In this document: in pieces, positions 35,418 to 47,218 of the stretch
Numbering within the stretch: position 1 is the stretch's first letter
Layout of the letters: every line of letters begins with the position of its first letter
Assembly: GCA_021613535.1 (NCBI GenBank)
Contig: CP075492.1
Coordinates: 2,232,001 to 2,296,000, forward strand
Direction of reading: 5' to 3'
From: Adineta vaga
Taxonomy: Eukaryota; Rotifera
Length of the DNA stretch: 64,000 nucleotides
The notes under the pieces: generated by a model
What the model saw: the letters and a program-made list of their open reading frames with translations, nothing else
Databases searched by the model: none
What the model was told of the DNA's origin: nothing
Made by a program: the position numbers and the translations under genes

Positions 35418-35468
35418 AAGGGTGGGTGTGGGTGAGGGTGTGGGTGTGGGTGTGGGTGTGGGTGTGTA
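35418..35468 (+). repeat. G-rich TGTGGG half-element
   Basis: AAGGGTGGGTGTGGGTGAGG is followed by about five TGTGGG units, without the C-rich arm nearby. The nearest C-rich half lies at 42521-42564 in the opposite sense. Confidence 0.8.
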
Positions 35469-35608
35469 TGCTTTGTTTTATGACTTTTCTTTATTAAATA
35501 TCAAAGCATTTTACATATTGAAATGATTCTCATTTTCATATTATTTATCATTATAGATTAATCTTCGGTTGTTCTTATCAAAGTCTTTGAAAGAATATCA
35601 TATTGGCA

Positions 35609-36442
35609 ATGAATACTACAAAACCATCATGTGTTCTCTATGAAAAGGTACTATATAATCATATCAGTAGAAGATAAACATCTCTTCATTCATTATTATC
35701 TTTTCTCTTCCTATTGTAGAAGTGGGGTGTTTATACAGATGATCCATGGGAAGTTTTTGTCATGGATCGTAAGGGTCAGGTAGGAATAACAAGAGTACTG
35801 ATGGTTGATTCTAGTTGAATCATTCATTTTGTTAGGCTGTATTCCCGTTTTCACGTCGGCCAGTTCCTGTCAATCTTTTTCAAGCTCTAAGAGCTAAGAT
35901 GGCTGCTCAAACAGCCAAAGAAAAAGATGATCTTCATATCGATGAAAAAGAGTATGTTTGCATAGGTTCTTGTGATGCATTTTCCTACTGTTATGTGTTC
36001 ATTTTGTCTCTAGGCTTGATCTGGATTTTCAGTTCATGAAAATCATGATGACAAACCTATGTTGGAAGAAATAGAGTACGTCCATTTTTCATTTGTGTTC
36101 ATATATCTATATAAAAGTTGTATTTATTTTCCTAGAGAATCGGTGGACATAGCTGCTGAACCATGGTCAATTGCGACGACATTCGAAGAAATTGATCTTG
36201 GTCATAACGTGTCAACAAATTCTACTATTCCTCATTTTCTACCTGATCGATACGATAAGGACGATGATGAAGAGGAGAGCTGGGACAGTAATGATCTTTC
36301 TGACTATATACGTTATGAATATGATTATTATGGTTATCTTCGTGAAATCGAGGAAGAATATGGCCAATACGATGATTATCTCGACGAATCATTTTGGGCA
36401 GGTCTACCAGATCCTTTTGAATCATATGATTGGGAATGCTGA
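35609..36442 (+). CDS. small acidic protein, unrecognised, multi-exon
   Basis: Exons 35609-35647 (MNTTKPSCVLYEK), 35720-35779 (KWGVYTDDPWEVFVMDRKGQ) and 35836-~35950 (AVFPFSRRPVPVNLFQALRA...) join in phase. The final exon from ~36138 to the TGA at 36440-36442 encodes a very acidic, Tyr-rich tail (DKDDDEEESWDSNDL, YEYDYYGYLREIEEEYGQYD). The link between them around 36010-36075 cannot be closed without a stop, so either an exon is misplaced or the gene is damaged. Poly(A) signal AATAAA at ~36540. It lies upstream of the PLE on the same strand. Confidence 0.45.
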
Positions 36443-37083
36443 TGAAAACAATTGTGGCATTGTTGAGACATTTTTTTCTGTGTTTCTTTTTGTTTTTACG
36501 TTGCGTATTATCATCTTTTCCTAGTCTATTGTTATGTGAAAATAAACTTTTTTCCTAGTCCGATCTTTGTTGTTGCTTTTCGTGTACAAATTCTTCACTG
36601 AGAGTCTTATACAAATGAGTAGAAGCAGTAGAACTAAGCGGTTGGAATCAGAAGTAAATGAATTATCAAGTTGAAACTCAATGTCTACATTTTCTATTGA
36701 ACAGAAGAAGTATAATCGACAGCATATGTATTATATACGTCATTTGTTCAATAAAAATGATATTCTTTCAAAAGATAACTTGATAACTCATTAACTTTTG
36801 ATTTCAATCGCTTCTTTTTTTATCAAAAACTATTTGTGTGTTTTCTATGATAAATAGTGGACATAACTATTTGTCATATATATATATATACTTTTTTTGT
36901 CCGACAAAATCCAACCCTTTACTTCCACGTAGTGTCGGATGGAAACGTTAACATATACAGTTTGCTAACGGCTAAAAAGGGCTATGGTGTTACTATATCG
37001 GTCATAACGATTGATATTGTTGTTGTTGATGAAACAGATGATACTTATTTGTGTTTGTATATTGTAGATCAAATCTTCTATTG

Positions 37084-40000
37084 ATGATTATGGAATCTGC
37101 TGACGATAATCAAACAGATAAGAAAGCACAGAAGAGGAATCATCGTGGAACTAGACGACAACAACGCTACAGAGCAAAACAGAAACTTCTGCAACTATGT
37201 GAACTTGCTAGTGCACAAGCTGCAGAACTTATGGAAGTACAAGAAGTGGTAGCAATAGTAGAAGAAGAAGCAGAAAAACCGATGAACAATAGTTTGCAAA
37301 TAGATTTCTCATTGGTATGTATGTCTATGTTTGAAAGATGTTGTATTTCGAAGATAAAAACATAAAGAACATCATTTTGTATTACAGGATGAGCAAAATA
37401 ATGAAATGGAGAGACAAACAAGAAGAAGAAGAAGAGGAAGATCGAACAAACGACGAATTGAATCGATCATGACGCCGACAATAATGACAGAGAATGATGT
37501 GATTCAATCATTTAGTCAATTATCGATTATTCCACACGCGGCGGAGAATGTTGCGGTGAAGCGAAGAAGAATAGCAGCTAAACATCGATCATCAAAAAAA
37601 CATCATTTTGTTCCAAAGCAACAAAGTGATGTATATCTACTGGATTATTTGAATGTTCCAGATCGAATATTCAAGAAAATGTTCATATCGGCATCCAAAA
37701 GTCTGCATGCTTCTGTTCCATACAATATGATTTGTCGATGGTTAGACAATAGTTCTAATATGCGACATATTCGTGAACATGCTCGTCTATTAGATAAACT
37801 ATTGTATTTACAATTACAACAAGCAATATGGACAGAATATTTTAACATTGGCAGTCTATCAGATGGTGTATGGGCATCTGAAGTACAATTGCATGCAACA
37901 CAAAATGATTTAAATATACATTTAGATCATATGAACTACATTGTTGGAGAAAAATCACAAATGCAACCGATTGATTTTTCTGTAATATTGAAGGCGTTTG
38001 TTCGACGTGGACAACATAAATTAAATGGTGAATTCGAATGTAAAAAACGGCTATCACATTTCGATTATCAAGATCATCTCTTGACGAAAGTTTTCTTCGA
38101 TTTGAAACCAACGAAAAGACAGGTATAGCTGCAGACACACTAGAGAGAAAAAGAGAACTCTGTTGAGAATCTATATTCTTATGTTGTTTATTTTCGTGCA
38201 GATTCGATCGGCTAAAAAGATTTGGTCTGCTACATTTAAACAACAGATTGCTGAAGAACAAATAATGATACTTAAACATCGTATATCTTCAAGAATATTA
38301 CCGAAGATATTCGATGTATTAGATCATTCATTAGTTGATCTCAATAGAAATCTACAAGATCGCGTGATCGATAATGATATACGTGCGACCATAACAAGTC
38401 GCCGTAATAAAGTTATTGGTCAATTGAAATCAGATATGATATCAATGAAGATTTCAATAGCCGAAGCAACAGCACGTGGTCATGCACAAAAAAGTAAACG
38501 AGAAAGAGAAGTATTGCTATCAAATCAATGCTCTCATGATGGAGATGAAGCAATGATTAATAATATGATTAATACTATTCAGGCCCGTCAAGATAATATT
38601 ATTAAACGAGCTCAATATGTTACTGCCTGTAAAGTGTCTTTTTTCGACGAAACTCCGGCGATGTTGCTTATGGATTAGAAGGATGGCAACAGCATCGTCG
38701 AAGTATAAAAATAAATCGACTTCCATCATCAGCTATTGTAGAATTGGCCACGCCACTACAACAAGCACATTTGTTACTTTTGGCACGAGGTCCAAAATAT
38801 GTTCCAACGTGTCAAAGTTACTTTGCACTTCGTTCCACCAATGATATTATCCATCGTGAATATGAACGAATGTCAAAAGTAATTACGAGATGTTTAACGG
38901 ACAATTGTATATCTGCATCAGATGAACGTGCAAAATTATTTCTTATTTCCTTAAAAAATCTCCTGACAGATTTGTGTACAACGAAAGATATTCAACAGAA
39001 ATTATATCGAACACGTCAACAAATTGTTCTACGACGAACGGACAAGAGTAAGGTGTTTCACTTGGGTTCATTCAATGATTATGAACAGAAAGCGACACAT
39101 TATATGATGAAGACATGTGCTTATGAAGAAGTCCACAGAGGGAAGTGTCTATTAGCTGCTAATTTATCATCGGTGATGGACTTACTTGATAGATTATTGA
39201 AAAATAATGCTATTAATATGAAACAATGGTCTGCAATGGAACCAAAAAGAGATAAAGTGGAACTGGGTCATCTCTATTTCTTGCCTAAGCCTCATAAAGT
39301 AAGATGATGTGTGAATGTATCTATTTTCGAATCGTTGATGATTTCTTTTCAATGGTCATATTCTTAGATTGGTACACCATTGAGAACTATTACATCGTCG
39401 ATGAATGGGCCGACGAATAACATATCACATTTCTTAGATCATTTTCTTCGACCACTTTTTGATCATGTGGCGAAACAGACGACATTCATCAATGGTATTG
39501 ATCTTGTTTGACAATTAGAAGAATACCAACGAGATGGTCGTCTTTCGATATCAACTCAATTTATTACATTTGATGTCACTGATCTATATACGATGATACC
39601 AAGAAATGGATCATTGGAAGCATTAGGACGATTCTTAATTAAAACGTCGACAAAAGGCAAAATTGGTAGTTTATCTATTAATACGATCTTAAAACTAGCT
39701 CGTCTAGTATTAGATACAACTTATTTTGTCTATATTAATAAATATTATCGACAAATTAAAGGTGCTGCAATGGGTTCGGCATTTACGATGACATTAGCCA
39801 ATGTCTACATGTTAGAATGGGAACAACCATTAGTCGAATCGCAAGCACAACAAGGAGAGTTTTATGGAAGGAAGTGTATATTTATGGAGTACTCTATATA
39901 TTCTTTCTAGATATATCGATGATGTACTCATGACATCGAATATGTCTATTGATGAAAATCGTGCAAAGCTCGATTGGATGAATGAGAAGGATGGTGAACA

Positions 40001-40707
40001 TATACGAATCACTTCTTCAGTTGGTTTCACAGTCGAATTTCTCGATGTTCAAATTGAAAATCATCATGGTTCATTGAAGACATCCGTTTATCGTAAACCA
40101 GCTATTACCATATTCATCTGATCATCCTCGTCATGTACATATCAACATACCGTATGAAGCATTGTTGCATACTGCTCGATTATGTTCAGATGTGTATGCA
40201 TTCGAGAAAGAACGATTAGACATCGAAAGGAAACTTCTATTAAATGGATATCCGCCAAGATTTCTTAAGTATCATTTCGATCGATTCTTTCGATTGAATC
40301 AGGTGATAGAAATTCATACTCAGTTAGATGTGGAGCAATATCAAACTTTACATCGAAAATTATTATATTTGCCTACACGACGTGAAAAGAAACATCAACG
40401 ACAGTTAACAGATGAAACTAGTGAAGAGTTAGTTGCAAATAATGATGTGGAAACAAAGAAGCAATGGATCAGGAAGATCTTAATGTTACCACATATATTA
40501 GAAAGTGGTCCATCGAAGGATTTCAATCGTCAATTTTGGAAATTATGGACGAAATATTATGGTTACAAAGGATCGTTTGTCAAAGATGTACGTGTCATGA
40601 TAACAGCATTGACAAATCCATCTTTGAATGATCTGTTTGTTCGAAAGAAACCTTCGGCATCATTATTGACCAGAATGGAAGCAACAGACGTTGAACAGTT
40701 GATCTGA
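37084..40707 (+). mobile_element. Athena-like Penelope retroelement ORF (endonuclease-deficient), damaged
   Basis: Exons 37084-37314, 37388-38122, 38202-39298 and 39368-40707 have GT..AG introns of 73-79 bp. The N-terminus is basic (RRRRRGRSNKRR). Before the RT core, TDKSKVFHLGSF fits the DKG region of PLEs. RT blocks: HLYFLPKPHK (RT1), GTPLRTITSS (RT2), TFDVTDLYTMIP (A), KGAAMGSAFTMTLANVYM (B), SRYIDDVLM (C) and EFLDVQIENHHGSLKTSVYR (D/E). After the RT a helical thumb-like tail runs to the stop without a GIY-YIG domain, as in Athena elements that extend telomeres. Lesions: frameshift ~38655, in-frame TGA 39509-39511, frameshifts ~39870 and ~40105. It is therefore not active as read. Confidence 0.88.
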
Positions 40708-40883
40708 AGTAGTGTTTTCTTTTCTTTTTATTATTGTATGTGTTCGTTTTTGCATGATCATTTGTTAGTTGTCAGACTGAAATAAAGTTGCATGACGTAC
40801 TCTTGTATTGATGTAGAGCATAGAGATATATTGTATTTTTATTTTATACTTTAGATTTAAGTATAAATATTTACTCGTCAGAT

Positions 40884-41575
40884 ATGCCTAGCCGCAAGAA
40901 GTCAGTCGAGCAGAAGTCGTTGGTAAAAAGACTCCTCGATGGTCTTATGCCAACGAAAGCAAAAAGACGGCCTATAGTCAGAAGACTGTCTGATGATACT
41001 ATTCAGTCATCATCAGATGAAGCCGTCACTCGGTCTTCTTCTGGTTTAAAATGCCATGAAGAAGTACCACAAAAGATATCAACATCACCTGAACCAAGCC
41101 TTGTTTCAGGTCACAGGCCATCAAGCAGCAGACCTGATGGTGTAAAACAAGAAGGAACAGTGGTAAGGACAACTTTGAATAAACATGAATTTTGGAATCG
41201 AACTTGTTTCATACTACTTTTATCCTGTAGGCAACTCCATTGGTGTCGGCTAATAGTCAATTCTTTTATTCACCAATGTATCGGCGATACTATGGATTAA
41301 CACCTCCAAATCCGAGGCTAAACGATCCTCGGTTATTGGAGGATTACATTGATTGGTACATCAATGTGTACATGGAAGAAGAACTTCCATGGCAATGGGT
41401 AAGATGTGTAGAAAAGAATTCTTATGAGAAATATTAAAAATTGAACTATTTCTATATTAAATAGATCGATGTTGGTAATCCAGCAGAACGTAGACAACGA
41501 GATGAAGATGAAGCAAAAGAAGAATCGAAAAGGCTCGGTGTTACTACATCGACATCGACATCGACAAACAAATAG
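40884..41575 (+). CDS. small spliced gene 3' of the PLE, unrecognised
   Basis: Exons 40884-41162, 41231-41398 and 41465-41575 give 558 nt (185 aa), all in phase with GT..AG introns of 68 and 66 bp. The N-terminal half is basic and Ser-rich (MPSRKKSVEQKSLVKRLLDG, then SSSDEAVTRSSSG), so it is probably disordered and possibly nuclear. The middle has YSPMYRRYYGLTPP and an acidic, Trp-containing block (DYIDWYINVYMEEELPWQW). The end is charged with a Thr/Ser tail. It starts ~180 bp after the PLE stop on the same strand and may be an accessory ORF of that element or of a larger composite; no homologue is recognised. Confidence 0.65.
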
Positions 41576-41935
41576 TATTATGTCGATTTAACACCAGAGA
41601 CAAATGATAATTCGTCGAAAGAGTAACTTTTTCTTTTATCGATGAGTTTTATTTCATTTAATAAAAAGATAGCTAAGAATAAAGTCGATGACTATTTTTC
41701 ATTATCTTATATCAAAGGTGAAGACGAGACTTTCGATGACTATGCGTAGCCGACCGGTTTCAATGAGATGTTACTATTTTGCTTTTTCATGTACTTGTCT
41801 ATTGATCCTTTGAATATTCTTCTCTTATTTTGTGTTGAAGATGAGAACGTTATTTTTAAATATCTTATTAGTATGAAAAACGATCGTTAGTATTTGAGTA
41901 GTTGAGCACTGCGAAGAGTCAGAAGACAGACACAC

Positions 41936-42082
41936 ACCGGTCATGGTAGTTCATGTCTGCATATCACATCATTTCTCTCCAATACTTTTGTTATAAATAG
42001 CCATTCAGCATTTGAAGTCGTGATGTGAGGCTATGCAGACATAATCCATCTGATGAGACCCTTGGACAAGGTCGAAACCGGT
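41936..42082 (+). ncRNA. hammerhead ribozyme
   Basis: All conserved parts are present. Stem III is ACCGGT (41936-41941) pairing with ACCGGT (42077-42082). The cleavage site is UC just before A41943. Stem I is long: ATGG/CCAT, internal loop, ATGTCTGCATA/TATGCAGACAT, then TCACATCA/TGATGTGA closed by a ~49-nt loop. The core CTGATGA is at 42050-42056, stem II GACC/GGTC at 42057-42060 and 42070-42073, and GAAA at 42074-42077. The open helix is stem III (type III topology). Hammerheads are known in Penelope-like elements and retrozymes; here it lies 1.2 kb 3' of the PLE ORF on the same strand. Confidence 0.85.
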
Positions 42083-42095
42083 AGATTATTTTAAA

Positions 42096-42520
42096 ATGGA
42101 AATTGTGAAAGACGAAACGACAGTAAGATTGAGAGGGACACGAACAACAGATAACTGCATTTCCGAGAACGTGAACTCTATTGATAACTACGAATCAACA
42201 GAAATAGATAGTACAACGGTGACTTTAGAACAACAACGCGAGAGGAATCTCTATTACGAAAAGCAGAGTCTCAGCGAAGCATCAGCCATTCTAATATGAT
42301 GTGATCGTGAAAACCAGAACAGTATTCAGCCAATATCCTCAGACCGGTTATCGGAAGATGTGGGTTCGAGTCCTGCTCTGATTTAATGATCTTTTCGAAT
42401 AAGTTTCTCGTACTTATTCAAGCATATCTATGTGGATACTTTAAATAAATTCGAATCTTTAGTCTCGTGGACAAAATGAAAAGATTTCTAATATTTGATT
42501 CTTTCTATACCTATTTTCAA
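42096..42520 (+). other. short ORF and tRNA-like 72-mer after the ribozyme
   Basis: 42096-42299 is a 67-codon ORF of polar composition with no recognised motif; it may be chance. 42312-42383 is a 72-nt stretch with a perfect T-loop (TTCGAGT) on a 5-bp stem (GTGGG/CCTGC) and 3'/5' ends pairing 6 of 7 (AACCAGA/TCTGATT). The D and anticodon arms are poor, so an anticodon cannot be given. It is best read as a tRNA pseudogene or a tRNA-derived SINE head. Confidence 0.35.
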
Positions 42521-42564
42521 ACACACCCACACCCCACCCACACTCACACCCACACCCTCAAGAT
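42521..42564 (-). repeat. C-rich TGTGGG half-element
   Basis: ACACACCCACACCCCACCCA continues to ACCCACACCCTCAAGAT, the right-hand terminus of the hairpin family, with no G-rich arm directly upstream. It is in inverted orientation to the half-element at 35418-35468. Confidence 0.8.
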
Positions 42565-42839
42565 TGACAGATTCAATAAAGGAACTGCAGGAGGTCATCT
42601 AAATTATACTGAATATAAATCAGACATGAATAAATTGAGTTTATAAAATCAAACAAGGTTTGATTAAAATTAATAAAATTTTTATTCATATAAATAAATA
42701 CAGCCTGTGGAACTAACTCCTCGCCACGTCTTATGGGACAAAAAGAGGACATTCGCAGGACCTAAGGGGCTGTTCTTTAGTGCGCTCAAGGATGATTTAT
42801 TTTAGATAAATTCATTAAAACTAATTTGTTATCCGCTTT

Positions 42840-42897
42840 ACTTTTTGAAGTACACATAACACTCGGATTACAATCCGAGGTCTCCGCATTTTTTTGA
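42840..42897 (-). repeat. dispersed repeat with CTCGGATT palindrome (copy 1)
   Basis: The reverse complement matches 53027-53085: ATGCGGA, then a TCGGATTNNAATCCGA-type palindrome, then GTTATGTGTACT. It lies in a gene-free stretch (42565-43008) with nothing else recognised. Confidence 0.7.
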
Positions 42898-43008
42898 AAT
42901 ACCGACGAGATAACTTTCAAGATTATAATCTAAAAAAGGACTATGACAAGTACATAATAATCGATTCAAATTATTATGAATAATTTCAGCAAGAGAAAAC
43001 GTTTACTG

Positions 43009-45508
43009 TTAGTCATTCAGTCGAGGGTTAAGCGAGTCTGCCTCGACGAGCGTTACTAGTTGTGTATCATTATTGAAATGACCAATAGCGACCGAAAATG
43101 GTCGAGAATTTGAATTCATAGTAATCATGGTTTGATCAAGAAAACTAACATTATCATTTCCAAAAAGAATTCCAATATCATTAGTACCATAATTAGCAAC
43201 AACAATGTCTGCATAAGAATCATTATTTATATTAGCAACAATCATCGATTGTAATCGAGAACCACCAGCAGATGCATATGATAGTTCATTTGTTAGAACA
43301 CCTTCGTTATTTTGAAGTAATATCCTCACATAATTAGTATTAATATCTGTTACAATAATATCTAATCGTGCATCATTATTTAAATCTCCAAGAGTTACAG
43401 AGTATGAAAGTGCATTATTAGGATATGATATTGCATTGCTAAACGAACCGTCTCCATTCCCAAATAAAATATATACACTTGGCAGATTAGCACAAGCAAT
43501 AACAAGATCTAATTGTGTATCATTATTAATATCATCGATGACTATAGATGACGGTGAACTACCTATTCCATACGTAACTTGTGGTATCAAAGAACTATTA
43601 CCATACCGTAGCAAAACACTAACAGTACCACTACCAAAATTAGCAACAACAATATCCATTCGATTGTCATTATTCAAATCATTAACTGCAACAAAATATG
43701 GTCTCGTACCAGTTGAATATATCAATTGATCTACAAAACTTCCATTACCAAATCCCAAAAGAATACTAATACTTTTATCATTATAATTAACGATAACTAA
43801 ATCAAGATGATTATCATTATTGAAATCTTCAATAGCTACAGATCGTGGTCTTGAACCAGTTGAATATCTTATTTCATTTGTAAAATAATCATTATCATAT
43901 CCTAAAAAAATACTAACACTATTATTACCATAATTAGTAACAACAATATCTAATTGATAATCATGATTAAAATCAGCAATAGCAACAGATGTTGGATTAA
44001 TACCAGTTGAATATATTTGTTGAGTTTGAAATGTTCCATTACCATTTCCAAAAAAGATATAAATATTATGACTATCTGTATTAGTAACAACAATATCTAT
44101 ATTTGTATCATTATTTAAATCATTAATTGCTAATGAAGATGGATTAGAATCCGTTAAATAATCTATTAAATATGTAAATAATCCATCATTATTTCCAAGA
44201 AGAATTATTATTGTATTATTTGTATTACTAATAATTATCATATCTAATATTGTATCTTTATTTAAATCATTCAGCGTAACAAATATTGATCGATAATTAA
44301 CATAATGAGATATTGAACTTGAAAAACCTTGAAAAGAACCTTTAAGAATATCAATACTATTAGTCATATTATTAATAATAATTGCATCTAATCGATTATC
44401 TTTATTATAATCACATAAAGCAAATGAAATTGAAGAGAAAGAGAAAGTTGAATACATAGTTGGATCATGAAATGTTCCATTACCATATCCTAAAAGTAAA
44501 CCAAAATTAAATGTTCCAATATTAATAATAAATAAATCTAATTGATTATCTCCATTGAAATCACCAATACCAATTGAATATGGTGAAGCAAAATCTGAAT
44601 CTATTAAATAAAATTGTCGTTCAATAAAAGTTTGATTAATATCATTTAAAAGAATATAAATCATATTTGTACCAGAAATTGTAATAGCAATATCAAGATA
44701 TTCATCGGAATTAAAATGTCCAATAGCAACAGATGTTGGTTGAGAATGATTTCCAGTTAAAATAATTAATTCATTTTCTACTATATTATTATTATTAAAA
44801 AATAAAATTTGAATATTATTTGTTCCATAATTTGCAATAATAATATCTAAATAATAATCATTATTTAAATCATTTATAGTTAATGAATATGGATATGAAT
44901 CATAACCAGTTGAATAAGATATTATTTTTGAATTAAAATCATTTCCATAATAAATTGAAATAGAATTTGTTCCATAATTAATAATAATAATATCAATAAA
45001 TGTATCATTATTAAAATCAATTAAATTAATTGTTAATGGACGTGAAATTCCTGTTGAAACTTCAATTTGATTTTGAAAATATTCATTACCATAACCATAA
45101 AATATACCACTTGAATGTCTATCATAATTTGCAACGACAATATCCAAATAAAAATCTTTATTAAGATCGCTAACAGCAACCATAATTGGTTTGGAATTAA
45201 TACCAGTTGAATATTGATTTTCGTTTGTAAAAGTTCCATTTTGATTTCCAAAATAAATTCCTATATGATTAATAACAATAGAATTTGCTATAACCATAGC
45301 AATCCGACTATCATTATTCAAATCACCAATCGCCACAGATCTTGGACTATAATTATAATCAATTGGATTTAGAATTGTTCGTATAAAATTCAATTTACAT
45401 TGGGATACTAAACAATATATAAGAATATATTTCTTATGAAAAAGAATAAAATCTACTTTTTGCTTTTGGTTTATTTAAACAAACAATAATAATTCCAATT
45501 ATCATCAT
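43009..45508 (-). CDS. FG-GAP/VCBS repeat surface protein, C-terminus replaced
   Basis: Exon 1, 45457-45508, encodes a hydrophobic leader (MMIIGIIIVCLNKPKAK). The intron is 45408-45456, and exon 2, 43009-45407, begins ISQCKLNFIRT in phase. Fifteen complete and one broken FG-GAP-type units of ~50 aa follow, each with a Ca-binding loop such as DLNNDNRMDIVVAN or DFNHDYQLDIVVTN and a turn IYFGNGNGTF. A beta-propeller-like extracellular protein anchored or secreted by the leader is expected. In the 16th unit (HFNNDTQLVTLVEADS) homology stops, and the last ~14 codons are encoded by a dispersed 40-bp repeat also seen at 18574 and 61608. The end is therefore aberrant. Confidence 0.8.
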
Positions 45509-45509
45509 A

Positions 45510-46551
45510 ATACATAATGATGTTGAATATATATAAGGAAAGGTAATTTTATTAGATATTAAATAACGGAAATATTTACTAAAAAAAGAATTCTAAATAA
45601 AAATTAATATCAAATAAAAACGAACAAATTGCATGAAAATCGAATTTCTTTTTATTATTTTTGTTTTGTTTACGATTAACATTTTGATTTCTTGAAATTA
45701 TTTGAATCTAAATAAATAAAAAAAAAATTTTTTTCAATCAAATCATTTTTTTTTCATTTAATTATTCTTACTTCATTCATATTGAATTCAAATTTCTTCT
45801 AGAAAATAAAAATGTTTTTATGAAGAAAGATTTACATGTGTATATTTTGTCTTTTGATCATTCAAGCGTAATATTATACTTTTTTTTTCAATGAAAAACA
45901 AAATCGTCTATTATATTATCGTATTATTTTTCTTTTTTTTTTCATTCGTATAATTTATGATAAATATCTCTTCGTCTTTTTCGTTTATATGTTAACTAAA
46001 TGGTTTAAATGATTGATAGAAATATCAAATTATTTCGTGATAATCTAATGTTGCAATGTAATTATATATAACTACCGGTTTTTTCTTTCACCTTTATGGT
46101 GTGTAGTACACACTGTGTACTAATGTGATGTTTCTCTCAGTTATGCTTGATTAAAGTTTAATAGGTAAAAAAAAGAAAAAGCGTTTTTTTTTCTTTTAAC
46201 GATTTTATAATATCTTAATTATCAATGTAATACTTTCTCTCTATTCACTTTAATTTTCAACTTACGATAGTTTATATTTTGAAAAGATATTTTCAATATC
46301 AAAGACGAAATTGATTGTTTTTGTCAATATGAAATAAAAAATATATTCATATCATCATCTTCATTCATAAAATTCGGTCCAATATATAAATATTTTTGTA
46401 AACAAAAGTAACACTTGATTATATTGATTATTAATAAAAATTTCGATGGAAAAGAAAAAAGAAGAATATGAATATTTCTCTAATAAAATAAATAGTGATC
46501 GGACGAATGTTGATTTGAGAGGTCTGAGTCTGAGACATTTTTATTGCTTTC
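45510..46551. other. intergenic, AT-rich, nothing recognised
   Basis: Homopolymer-rich DNA between the FG-GAP gene 5' end and the repeat cluster at 46552. No coding or RNA signal is supported. Confidence 0.4.
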
Positions 46552-46845
46552 TACCTCACCCACACCCACACCCTCGAGTCGATTTATATGTTTTGAATAA
46601 TTTTGAGAAAAAAATCTCTGTACCCACCATCAGAGGTACTTTGCTCACTAATGACAATTTTTTGATAACTCGCCCATTTCTTGATGGATCCTTCTCATCT
46701 TCGAACTCAACCGAGATATTGATGAGACAACCCTGTCTACAAATTTCAGCTTAGTCGAATGTAATAGTTAAGGGTTATCGTGTAAATGGGCGGACACACA
46801 GAGCGATTCTAAAATGTACTCACTTTTTGAGTATAACAAAAATTT
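46552..46845. repeat. C-rich TGTGGG arm joined to a dispersed repeat (copy 1)
   Basis: 46552-46578 is a lone C-rich arm (CACCCACACCCACACCCTCG). From 46575 to 46845 the sequence parallels 53518-53808: shared blocks include CATCTTCGAACTC, ACCGAGATATTGATGAGACA and GTTATCGTGTAAA followed by GGACGGACA-type DNA. The repeat begins exactly at the end of the arm. Confidence 0.7.
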
Positions 46846-47218
46846 GTTTCTTTTGAGTGGAATTTTTTCACTTTACCAGTTGGTATGTTGTCAACGAAGA
46901 GCTCTAAGAAAACCGTTTTCGAATATGAATAGCAGATCATATTTGATTTGTAGATAAATCATACTCATCAACAAAATATGAAATCGGTATCGAATAATAA
47001 TTCATAAAGAAGAAGTAGATTTATTGTTAATAAAAGCAAATAATGACAAAATAAGTAATAAATAATGTGTCATAAAGATTTTGAAAAGGGAAACGTATGA
47101 TATGATTATTCAATTCAAAATAAAAAAAGCAGACAAAATAATGAATACATAAATGATTTAGAACATTCAATCTTATGCGTCAAGTTATAGAATGAAAGTG
47201 TCTTAAAATAAAATTCCA
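46846..47218. other. intergenic, nothing recognised
   Basis: AT-rich spacer downstream of the Kelch gene stop at 47219-47221. Confidence 0.4.

Noticed and set aside
40162-40707. GIY-YIG endonuclease domain after the RT
   Set aside because: No GIY or YIG motif or catalytic Arg/Glu pattern in the C-terminal 180 residues; hence the endonuclease-deficient call.
41745-41765. ACCGGTTTC near the 3' end of the small gene as part of a second ribozyme
   Set aside because: It matches GAAACCGGT inverted, but no CTGATGA partner lies on either side.
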